In this document: positions 29,177 through 37,700 of the stretch, one piece after another
How positions within the stretch are numbered: the first letter of the stretch is position 1
How the letters are laid out: each line of letters starts with the position of its first letter
From: an uncultured Methylococcaceae bacterium
GTDB taxonomy: Bacteria; Pseudomonadota; Gammaproteobacteria; Methylococcales; Methylomonadaceae
DNA: 39,633 bases
Direction: 5' to 3'
Assembly: GCA_903859415.1 (NCBI GenBank)
Contig: CAIOMN010000144.1
Location: forward strand, 1-39,633
Notes under the pieces: generated by a model
Told to the model about the DNA's origin: nothing
Seen by the model: only the letters and a program-made list of their open reading frames with translations
The model's database searches: none
Translations under genes and position numbers: made by a program

Positions 29177-30064
29177 CTAAATTGCCAAGGATTTTGCTAA
29201 TCCCCATTGCTGACGGAACCATAATGCCAATGCCTGCCATCTAGTAGGTTGTGCAGTTGGTATTGGGACTATCTGACTGTCGTGGATAAAGGTAAACGCA
29301 TCAATAATTCCTTTAGTTCTGAACCACTCCTCTCCGAAGTATTGTTCACCTTTATTTCCACACTGTTCTCCCCATGAGTTGAGTGCGACGAGCTTCTTTT
29401 CAGAGCCAAACTGTTTAGCCCCTATTACACACATATAATGATACCAATAGTCTCCGAACTTAACCACTGAAGGAGTTGGAGAAAGCCAAGTTAGATTATT
29501 ATTCCCACGAATTTCAATAAGGACTGCTCCATAGTTTTGTACAGTCTGAGCTATAGTCTCAATATCTTCTGCGATGTCGTAAGGTGTGTAACCTGCTCTA
29601 GTTGTAGCGTCATATAAAAGTGCTGGAGTCTCCCATGATGAATCATGTATCATGGACTCACTTAAAGGATTACCATAAGTGTCGTAAGATGGCACTGTGA
29701 CCTCCAAAACTGCCCCATGAGCCCCTATTTGAGTGTTAAGCTCCGTAACTGTCATTCCGCCTCCTATATTGTCCCACGGGCTGTATATTGACTTGGCTGA
29801 AATAGCACCTTCTCTAATGTTCTGAAGTCTCCTTTGTATCTCAAGGAAGTAAGCTCCTGCTTGTCCTCCACACGAATATGATGAACCTTGGTTTTTGATT
29901 TGAATTGAACCGACGGTATCTCGAACATCGTACCCTCGTTCCCAATTGAACGGAGTCGTTGACTTACCAATCCTCTGACCTTTCAATTGTCGTGAAAGTT
30001 TCTGTACCTTCTTAACGATAGGATTGCGACGAACAACACCATGACCCATGTTTTTTTCGTTCAT
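29177..30064 (-). CDS. Papain-like C1 cysteine peptidase (295 aa)
   Basis: Papain family order Gln-Cys-His-Asn: Q59 and C65 in KNQGSSYSCGGQAGAYF, H209 in YWYHYMCVIG, N229 in NSWG. The mature-enzyme part starts near residue 40 (FNWERGYDVRDTVGSIQ). The N-terminus is basic and no signal peptide is seen; the C-terminus has a hydrophobic helix (WQALALWFRQQWG). It lies directly after the XhlA-like holin gene, the usual endolysin slot. It could cut cross-bridge peptides or host surface proteins during lysis, or process virion proteins. A C1 peptidase as endolysin is unusual. Confidence 0.85.
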   Translation of the reverse strand: MNEKNMGHGVVRRNPIVKKVQKLSRQLKGQRIGKSTTPFNWERGYDVRDTVGSIQIKNQGSSYSCGGQAGAYFLEIQRRLQNIREGAISAKSIYSPWDNIGGGMTVTELNTQIGAHGAVLEVTVPSYDTYGNPLSESMIHDSSWETPALLYDATTRAGYTPYDIAEDIETIAQTVQNYGAVLIEIRGNNNLTWLSPTPSVVKFGDYWYHYMCVIGAKQFGSEKKLVALNSWGEQCGNKGEQYFGEEWFRTKGIIDAFTFIHDSQIVPIPTAQPTRWQALALWFRQQWGLAKSLAI

Positions 30065-30065
30065 A

Positions 30066-30287
30066 TTATTTTTGTATATGATTTAATAATGTAAGGGCAA
30101 GATAACCCAATGTTGGTAATACTAATAGAGTAATTGCTGTCAAAGCCCCCGTAATATATGCTTTCCAAGATTTAAGATTCGCAACAGTCCCATTTGTTTT
30201 CACGGTCTGTAACTCAATCCTGTTCAACTGGTCCTTTATCTCCTGAAAGAGAACATCTAAAGTTTTGTCTGAGTAATTTTGTGTCAT
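30066..30287 (-). CDS. XhlA-like holin or membrane lysis protein (73 aa)
   Basis: N-terminal coiled coil (LFQEIKDQLNRIELQTVKTN), basic KSWKAY, and one C-terminal membrane span (ITGALTAITLLVLPTLGYLA), the layout of hemolysin XhlA-type lysis proteins. Its ATG overlaps the stop of the 52-aa membrane protein (ATGA), and the peptidase starts 1 nt downstream. Confidence 0.7.
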   Translation of the reverse strand: MTQNYSDKTLDVLFQEIKDQLNRIELQTVKTNGTVANLKSWKAYITGALTAITLLVLPTLGYLALTLLNHIQK

Positions 30288-30442
30288 ACATTAAATAATA
30301 AAGCGCTAGTACAGGCGGGTAGTGTCTCGTTTAACGCCTTCTTTAATAATCGATTCTCCCTAATCTCAAACATAGACAATGCACACAACATCAGGATAAT
30401 GACAGATATTAAGATGGGGTGGGAGTAGGGCATGTCATTCAT
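30284..30442 (-). CDS. 52-aa membrane protein of the lysis cassette
   Basis: Membrane segment about 9-24 (PILISVIILMLCALSMF) then a charged helix (EIRENRLLKKALNETL). It fills the gap between 30287 and 30445, and its stop overlaps the next start as ATGA. Possible second holin, antiholin or spanin subunit. Confidence 0.65.
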   Translation of the reverse strand: MNDMPYSHPILISVIILMLCALSMFEIRENRLLKKALNETLPACTSALLFNV

Positions 30443-30444
30443 AA

Positions 30445-30732
30445 TTACGGATTGATTATTTCTTCGTTAATAATTTCTTTCACAGGCTTTGTGTCTATCT
30501 TGACTGCCTGCATCACTGTTTCAAGTTCAGCCTGCTTTTGAACCTTCTGGTCTTGTAGGTCGGCTATCTTGGCATCTATTTCGTCTTGCTCTGCCTGAAT
30601 GGCGGCAGCTGGGTCTTTTGCTTTTTGCCAATCAAGAGCCATTACATTAAGTTGCACGCTCCAAGGTCCTGCCATGATTTGGTCTACTACGCCATCTGCT
30701 TGTAAGTATTTTTTTATAAGTTCATTGTTCAT
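30445..30732 (-). CDS. Coiled-coil protein after the fibre gene (95 aa)
   Basis: Helical (EQDEIDAKIADLQDQKVQKQ) with an N-terminal domain MNNELIKKYLQADGVVDQIM and acidic tail. Directly after the tail-fibre gene, a place where fibre-assembly chaperones are often found; this role is inferred. Leader TAACTAAAAATCAC. Confidence 0.55.
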   Translation of the reverse strand: MNNELIKKYLQADGVVDQIMAGPWSVQLNVMALDWQKAKDPAAAIQAEQDEIDAKIADLQDQKVQKQAELETVMQAVKIDTKPVKEIINEEIINP

Positions 30733-30739
30733 GTGATTT

Positions 30740-33724
30740 TTAGTTAGGTAAACACGGTCCGCTTAATAATAATGATGCGATTGTGATGTGTCCTAAGGCA
30801 TTGTTCGTGAGGTAACAGACGATATTACCAGAGTAGTTCCCGTTAGCGGCTTGAAGTGTAGTCGTTCCTACTACATCAAGGTTTCCTCCGAGGACGGGTT
30901 TAATACTGACGTTTGTATATCCTATCCCACAGTTAACGTTTGTCGCCCCACAACCACTAAGTGGAAGCGTAAGTGAAGATGTGTTGTTGACTGCTTTGAA
31001 AATCTTTATATAAGTTCCCTTAACGTATAGGGGGTCTAGTGTAACCCCAGCTACGGTAGGAGTAACTGTAGGGTACTGTGTGGCCGAAGGGGACGTGGTG
31101 GAAATTGTTAAACTGAATTGATAGTAATTTCCAGCAACCATTGCCGTAGCAAAGTTTGCAGCAGTTTCCGTTGGGGTTCCTACTGAACTTGAACCCACGT
31201 TTTTAGTTATTGAACCAGAGACATATTGGTATCCAGCACCCATTGTCCAAGGAGAAGTAGTACCAGTCCATGAACCATTATTCACTACTTCAGTTCCAAG
31301 ACTAGCATTGTTAGCAATGATGTGGTCTCCATAATCAGTAACGAGGTGAGAAGACACAACCTGTCCGATACTACTAATACCAGATACTACAGCATTAGGG
31401 ATATACGAGGTATAACTTGCGCCTAATACTGCAGAGGTTTGTCCATTATTAATCACAGCATTTCCTATTGCCGTTGAACCAAAGATTCCATTAGCTTGCG
31501 GAGATAATCCTATAGCTACGTTACCCCCCGTAACGGTATTGATTGAAGTTCCTGCTCCTATGGCAACATTATTTATTCCTGCACCAGCCATTACGATAGA
31601 TGTTCCAATACACGTTGAGTAGTTAGTCGCACACACTTGTGAAGGAGAAGAAATGTAAGGTTGTAAGTCAACTGAATACTGTCCTCTAGCATTAGCTGTT
31701 GTGCTTCCTATAACTGTTGCACCACTAGAATCAATAAGGTTAAGCCTCCCCGCAATTTGAGGATTGCCTAAAATGTACGGATTGCCCGACACTGTTAAAG
31801 CAGTAAACGGAGTCGTCGTCCCGATCCCCACATTCGTCCCTGAATTGTTATAGAGGTTAGAACCTGAAAGTGTCCAGTAGTTACTGGGCGTGGTGGTCGC
31901 AATAAGTTTATGGTTATTGTCTACTGCTAAAGTAGTACCCGTTAGACCTGAAAAATATGTATCTGTTCCTACGGTTAGGTTTGTCGTGGAAGCATCAACC
32001 ACAGTAAGTTCACCAGTCTGTGTGAGACTCATCATTGGGGAGATGGCGCTATTTAAGAAACGAAGAACACCATCATTCAGGTCTACTAGTCCCCAGCTCG
32101 GCACTCCTCCACGAGAAAGAGATAGAGCAACGGGTGTACTTGAGTCTGTAGAGTCAATAGCGAGTTGTCCGTAATCAGTTGGTGCACCAGAGACGGTGAG
32201 TAGAGATAGGGGAGTTGATGTTCCTATCCCAACACCCCCTGCATCAAAGTAAATGTCTGAACCACTATCAAGCCATTGGGAGGAGCTACCTGACGTTGTT
32301 GCTATTACGTTTCCTGCAGAATCAGTCGCTAATAGCGAGTCAGTTATTCCTGTGATAGCTAGAGCAGTTGTGGTCGCACCCGTAGACCTGAGACATGTTG
32401 TACAAGAGAGTCGTGAGGCAGCTGTTCCTGCACCAGACAATGGTGCATTCACAAGAACCCCTGTAAGGTATGCACTTGAATCAACTGTTCCATCAGCTTT
32501 TAAGAATTGCGACGCTGTGCCACTATTCTTCTTGAAAGAGCCTGCAGCTATTGCACCTGTAGTTAAATCAAGTGTGTATAATGCACTACTACTACTTGGC
32601 ATACGAATCACAGTCGACCGTGGAAGTGTTATGCGACCAACTTGAACAGGTAATGATATTGCATTCCATGTTGTGAAGAATAGTCGTTGCCCATCTGAAA
32701 CCAATTCATTAGGCTGTGTAGTTGTTATAGGAAGAGTTATTGTATCAACTATCATTGTTGTTGGGTCAATACGGTAGATTTCCTTATTTTGCCTTCCCAT
32801 ATTATATAGATACTTTCCGTCAAAATACATTCCATAAGAATAGTCGTTCACATAATACTCATTATGTGCCAATGTACTCTTTGTTATTTTCTCAAAATAC
32901 AGTTGGTCTTCACAACCAATATAAAGATAATCTCCAAGCAACGCCATATCGTCTGTGGCAGTTGAACAAAACATACTTGCTGATGTGAAAGCAAGAGTCG
33001 ATGGGTTAATCTTTGCGACCCATGCACCCGTAGTGCTTCCTGTGGCATAGAGATTAGTTCCGTCGAACTTTATGTTATGTCCAGTTGCCAATCCTGTAAG
33101 AGTTGATGAAGCAACGAGTGAATAGGTTGATATGTCGTATTTGTAAACTACCGTAGGAGAAGTGAATGAGATGGCGTAAAGATATGAACCATCGTTCGTT
33201 ATCGAATGAAGGTTGTCAGTCCAAGCATTTGTGATGACTTTGGATACTGCTACACTATCTGGATTTACTGTGTAAATACTTCCGTTGCCCATGATTGCAT
33301 AAAGTAGTTTTGTGGTGGTAGCAAAGGTGATTTCAGCAGCATTGGTTTCTGTGCCAAATGCTGTAGTGACTTGCACTGATAAGTCGTTAGGGTTGAATCG
33401 TGTAACTTGAGCACTTGCTCCCACTGTCGTCCCGTAGAAATAACCGTTCGTATAGATAGTTCCCTGTATTAGTTTTGAATATGAGACCAGTTGAGTATTG
33501 TCGTCATTGAAAGGCACACTGGTATTTTGAGCATTGCTGTAATTAGTTAGCGGAACAACTTTGGCGCCACAACTTGTAGTTGCGACAGGAAGTCCTTTAC
33601 TGTTAGAAACCCAACAATACTCTGATGATGGAGCAGTAGGAACAGAAACTGGTATACCCGCCGTTGCATAAGCAAATGTGGTGACTCCTAATATGATTGT
33701 AATTATTGTAATTAGTTTTTTCAT
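30740..33724 (-). CDS. Secreted multi-domain fibre with propeller and trimeric head repeats (994 aa)
   Basis: N-terminal signal peptide (MKKLITIITIILGVTTFAYA). Residues about 60-385 form a beta-propeller-like region with repeated blades (LLYAIMGNGSIYTVNPD, YLYAISFTSPTVVYKYDIS, LYATGSTTGAWVAKINPS). Then YVGIG-type elements VGIGTSTPLSLLTVSGAP and VGIGTTTPFTALTVSGNP, YadA/Hia-like head repeats (NNVAIGAG, GNVAIGLSP, STAIGNAV) and a C-terminal beta-sandwich (SSPWTMGAGYQYVSGSITK). GIGTTTP repeats are typical of Patescibacteria surface proteins. A signal peptide on a fibre suggests export to the cell surface or envelope-side assembly. Start overlaps the previous stop as ATGA. Confidence 0.75.
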   Translation of the reverse strand: MKKLITIITIILGVTTFAYATAGIPVSVPTAPSSEYCWVSNSKGLPVATTSCGAKVVPLTNYSNAQNTSVPFNDDNTQLVSYSKLIQGTIYTNGYFYGTTVGASAQVTRFNPNDLSVQVTTAFGTETNAAEITFATTTKLLYAIMGNGSIYTVNPDSVAVSKVITNAWTDNLHSITNDGSYLYAISFTSPTVVYKYDISTYSLVASSTLTGLATGHNIKFDGTNLYATGSTTGAWVAKINPSTLAFTSASMFCSTATDDMALLGDYLYIGCEDQLYFEKITKSTLAHNEYYVNDYSYGMYFDGKYLYNMGRQNKEIYRIDPTTMIVDTITLPITTTQPNELVSDGQRLFFTTWNAISLPVQVGRITLPRSTVIRMPSSSSALYTLDLTTGAIAAGSFKKNSGTASQFLKADGTVDSSAYLTGVLVNAPLSGAGTAASRLSCTTCLRSTGATTTALAITGITDSLLATDSAGNVIATTSGSSSQWLDSGSDIYFDAGGVGIGTSTPLSLLTVSGAPTDYGQLAIDSTDSSTPVALSLSRGGVPSWGLVDLNDGVLRFLNSAISPMMSLTQTGELTVVDASTTNLTVGTDTYFSGLTGTTLAVDNNHKLIATTTPSNYWTLSGSNLYNNSGTNVGIGTTTPFTALTVSGNPYILGNPQIAGRLNLIDSSGATVIGSTTANARGQYSVDLQPYISSPSQVCATNYSTCIGTSIVMAGAGINNVAIGAGTSINTVTGGNVAIGLSPQANGIFGSTAIGNAVINNGQTSAVLGASYTSYIPNAVVSGISSIGQVVSSHLVTDYGDHIIANNASLGTEVVNNGSWTGTTSPWTMGAGYQYVSGSITKNVGSSSVGTPTETAANFATAMVAGNYYQFSLTISTTSPSATQYPTVTPTVAGVTLDPLYVKGTYIKIFKAVNNTSSLTLPLSGCGATNVNCGIGYTNVSIKPVLGGNLDVVGTTTLQAANGNYSGNIVCYLTNNALGHITIASLLLSGPCLPN

Positions 33725-34644
33725 CTGTAGTGTACGCTAAATGTTGGTGGGTTAATAAAAGTAATTTGACCTCCTGCATAGGTATAATATGCAGGGCTAA
33801 ACTGAAGTAGTCCGTCTGCCTCTACATCCGTTGGCTCTGCTGATACGGAGAAGATAAGGTTTGAACCATCGGGTGACTCTGGGGGAGTTGACCAAGCACC
33901 GACACCGCCTGAGGAGGTAGACGCGATCGTCTTAGTACCATCTGAGTTGGTCGTGATCGTGACATTCGTTCCGGCTTTCACTGTATCGCCACCACCATGT
34001 AAGTAACCACGACCCAGCTGACTGCTAAAGGCGGACAATGTTTGTTCAAGCCCATCAATGTGCTTGACCGATAGCTTCTTTTCTCCCTTTGTAAATAAGT
34101 GTAATAGGTCATCGGCGGTCACGTCTTTATGTTGCGGTAACGTAATGCTATTACGTACTTTCTCTGTAATTGTTGAAATATCTTCTTCTGTGAGATAATC
34201 TACACCCCTTATTGGGGTTGCGCCGTCCTTTGCCTGCGGTATTAGTGGCGTGATCAACGCAATCAATTCTTCGTTCGTGGGTGTGTGGCCATCCTTTGCT
34301 ACTGGCATAAGTGGCCGGATAAGGGATAGGAGTTCTTCTTCTGTTGGGGTATGACCATCGACACCGTCTATACCGTCTATACCGTCATAAACCTCTGGGA
34401 TAAGCGGCTTTATGAGTGCAAGGAGTTCTTCGCGCGTAGGGGAATCCCCCTTTGGTCCAATCTTACTATCAATAGTTGCGTACAGTTCGTCAACCTTATC
34501 AATGAACTTTACATGGATACGCAAAAGATTCGCCATGATTTTCATGATCATTGGCGAGGAGTCTTTTAGCGGAGTATGAAGTAATTTGTCGGCGATATCA
34601 AGCGTCGAGGTAAATTTTTTGAGCTTTGATATATCCTGATTCAT
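33721..34644 (-). CDS. Collagen-like fibre protein (307 aa)
   Basis: N-terminal helical domain, residues 1-65; GPKGD at about 68; then three to four repeats of the type GxDGxTPTxEELLALIxPLIP (GIDGIDGVDGHTPTEEELLS, AKDGHTPTNEELIALITPL). The C-terminal half has a beta part (GTNVTITTNSDGTKTIAS) like the tip of tail fibres. The collagen-like repeats favour a trimer. ATG is six bases after TATAAT (34656-34651): leaderless. Its stop overlaps the next gene as ATGA, so the two fibre parts are coupled. Confidence 0.75.
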   Translation of the reverse strand: MNQDISKLKKFTSTLDIADKLLHTPLKDSSPMIMKIMANLLRIHVKFIDKVDELYATIDSKIGPKGDSPTREELLALIKPLIPEVYDGIDGIDGVDGHTPTEEELLSLIRPLMPVAKDGHTPTNEELIALITPLIPQAKDGATPIRGVDYLTEEDISTITEKVRNSITLPQHKDVTADDLLHLFTKGEKKLSVKHIDGLEQTLSAFSSQLGRGYLHGGGDTVKAGTNVTITTNSDGTKTIASTSSGGVGAWSTPPESPDGSNLIFSVSAEPTDVEADGLLQFSPAYYTYAGGQITFINPPTFSVHYR

Positions 34645-34650
34645 GCGTAT

Positions 34651-34659
34651 ATTATAACA
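34651..34659 (-). promoter_or_regulatory. Extended -10 promoter of the fibre genes
   Basis: TGTTATAAT on the minus strand, six bases (ATACGC) before the ATG at 34644. Confidence 0.65.
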
Positions 34660-34728
34660 TTATTTTACTAAGTAGTATATGATGCAGAATATTACAAACA
34701 CTTCTAGGGCATGAATTATTAGAGTCAT
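34660..34728 (-). CDS. 22-aa membrane peptide
   Basis: Starts MTLIIHALEVFVIFC and ends YYLVK; wholly hydrophobic with a basic end. Its ATG overlaps the stop of the 1397-aa gene as ATGA, which is the best evidence for translation. It ends one base before the fibre promoter. Unknown role. Confidence 0.5.
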   Translation of the reverse strand: MTLIIHALEVFVIFCIIYYLVK

Positions 34729-37700
34729 AGTTTTGGTAGTTTAGGTAGCCCTTTTGGTGTTGGTAATTTAAGTTTAGTAGATGGAAGTTTAGGTAACCCA
34801 GCAGGAGTTTTTACTGTCTTCGTTGTTTTCTTTGGAGCAGTCGCCTCGCCTGGAACTAGGTTTGATACTGTCCTAATTATAGATGGTGTAGCAAGTGTTT
34901 TCAATTCACTTATCCCCTTCAAATTACCGGTCGTCTTGTAAGTTTGTAGGAATAAAAGATCATCAATCGCAGTAGTCAAATCAACAATGAATGCTGACAG
35001 GCGTGGTGCCGCAAACGAACCGATGAACTTTGGATCAAGCGCACCAATTAGTGACAAGGCATCGCGTGACGATTTGAAGATTAGATCCTCTACAAAGTTA
35101 CGCTTCTTGGTACTGAGTTCGTTGTAATACCCCATGATTCCTAGACCGAGGGCGGAACCAAGCACTACTGAATAGAACAGTTGCGACCCTTCCTTTGATG
35201 ATAGTGCTTCTTTTACTCCTTTCTTTGCCAGTAGAGATAAGAACTTTGTGGCGTTGTCCTTAGTTGAAACAAGTATTGGTATAGCCCATTTCTTGTATTG
35301 ACCAGCAACAGCACCTTCAACGGACTTACCGAATATAGACTCCGCACCAGAGACCCCGCGGTAGGCACCCATCTCATTTCGCAATTCCGCTAGCCTTGAT
35401 GTTGATATTACACCACTTGCGAACTCCTCTTTTGTCATTGAACCTAGTAGGAATATTTGGTTAGCCTTTCTTGAAGACGCTGAGAATAGCCCGAATATCC
35501 CACCCATAAGAGTGTCTCCGATATTATTGGAAGCCTCCGTTAGCGTCTCAAATAGTGGCTTACCAACGAACTCAGCATACTTAGAAGTGATCTCTCGTCC
35601 CTTGCTAGTAACTAGCCTACCCATACCCTTGGCATAATCTTTCGCACCAAGCATCGTTAAGTTGCCAGCCTGCTCACCAAAGAAACTTGTTAGACCTACT
35701 GGACTCAATCCTAGATCACGGATACGAGTAATTGCAACGCCAGTCCTTAGCGCCCAGTCCATCTTGCCCCCCGGCTTCAGTATCTGCTTTTCAACACGCC
35801 CCTTCTTCGCATTGATCCACGACTGTACGAACCTCTTTATGGAGTCATCCATTTCAACGCCCCTTCCAGTTAGATTCCTTGGAGTCAGCGAATGCACGTA
35901 TATCATAATCTCCGGAATAAACTCATCAAACTGCTTTGCCTTCTCAAGTGACGTAACGTACGCCTTGAATGCCATAGACGCATTCTTGGTAGGGACTAAT
36001 CCGCCCGAACGGAACTGTGAGAACTTCACCCACTTCTGGTACGGCAAGATCGAACCAGTCTTCTGGTCAAGAATGGTAAGCATCTTCTCGTCATTTAGGA
36101 ACTGATCCTTCGCCTCTTTTACAGCCTTAAGGAATCCGTCCTCTTTGAACGCCTCTAAGAATCCGCGCCTCACGTGTGGGAAGTATTTGTCCTCAAACCT
36201 GCTGGTAAACTTCTTCTCGACCTCCCTCTTTGAGAGCCAGTCGTAGTAGTCCTTGTATACGCTATCCATGTACTCAGCAGCATCAAGTTGTTCTGGTGTC
36301 ATTCCGTTAGCGGCCGCGGCACGATCTTCTGCCTCAAGCCATTGGGTAACCTTCTCGTCTGTAGGCACAGCACGTTCACCAAGTGAACGATCTGTTGACT
36401 TTCTAGCCTTCGTAATAAGATCGTCTGCCTTTCGCTCCACCTCAATACTGTGGCTTGCCGCCTTCAGATATGACTCATTGTACTTGGTCGTAAGTAACTT
36501 ATATAACGGGTGCTGTCTAGCAAGCTGGGTATCGTACATCCATGGGTGGGGCTTGATGCCGGGGAGTTGTTCTGGCTTCAGGTTATACATTTTAGCCAAG
36601 TGGTCCTGTACTTCTCTGGTGGTCTTGAGTCCGCTTAGTTCCGTTCGGTCAATAGTCTCAAGCTGTCTAACAGTTAGGAACTCATCACCAGTCTTGTACT
36701 GAGACAGAACGTCGTCGAGTTGTTTCAGCTGGGCCTCATTCATGTCAGAAATGGCGGGGAATTTCATTGCGTCCTTCACGTTCTCCCAGTTCTTCAGCTC
36801 CTTATTTTGGATAGTCCCCTCCAGTTGGATTCGCGCCTCACGCACTTTAATTATTTCCTCAGCTTTGTCTTCTGCCTTTCGTAAGAATGACTCAAACTCC
36901 TTTGGCTCCATTGCCATAATATCTTTCCCGTGTCTGATTTTTGCTAACTCGGCATCAGTCAAGTTGAAGTAGTCTGCCATGTTTCGGTAAGCAGAACGAC
37001 GATCGCCCTTTGCTAATTGCATAAGTCGTTCACCTTTTCTAACCGCCGATCGTTCGACACGCAATTCCCTAGCACGATCCTTGAGTTCTTCTAGCCTTGT
37101 GCGAGTGGTCCGGTATTCTTCTAGTCCCTTCTGTGCTTCGTCAAGATCATTGAATCCCATCTCTGAAATGAGTTGGTCTCCTTCTTTTCGGAACTTACTG
37201 CCTTTGACTGTAGCGCCACTACCTGTTAGAGACTTCATCCTTGTTTGTCCTGTAACCTCTGGAAGTTTCCCAGTAGTCTTTGATACATACTTCATCAACT
37301 GTTTACCTGGGAGCTGGTCGATAGCGTCCTTAGTTATCTCAATCTCCGTTTTGATCTGTTCAATCTCTTGTCCTGTCAAATCCGTTCGTCGCATCTTCTC
37401 AGCGATACTAGAAAGGTCGTCATACAGGATGGCCGGAATGTTTTTTTCCTCTTGAATCGCCGCCTTTTTACCTATACTTGGTAACTTTGCAAAGCCACCC
37501 TGCTTGTTTGGAAGAGATTTCCATGTATCTTTTGCTTTTTGGAGGATTGATTTGAACTCCGCCCAAATTCCATCTTTACCCTTAACTAACCTATCTACAG
37601 TCTGTGCTGAAATTCCTTTTGCACCTGCCATTCCACCATCCTGTACAAAACCAAGATCACTATTAGTTTTCTGTGCTATACTATCCTCTATGATCCGACT

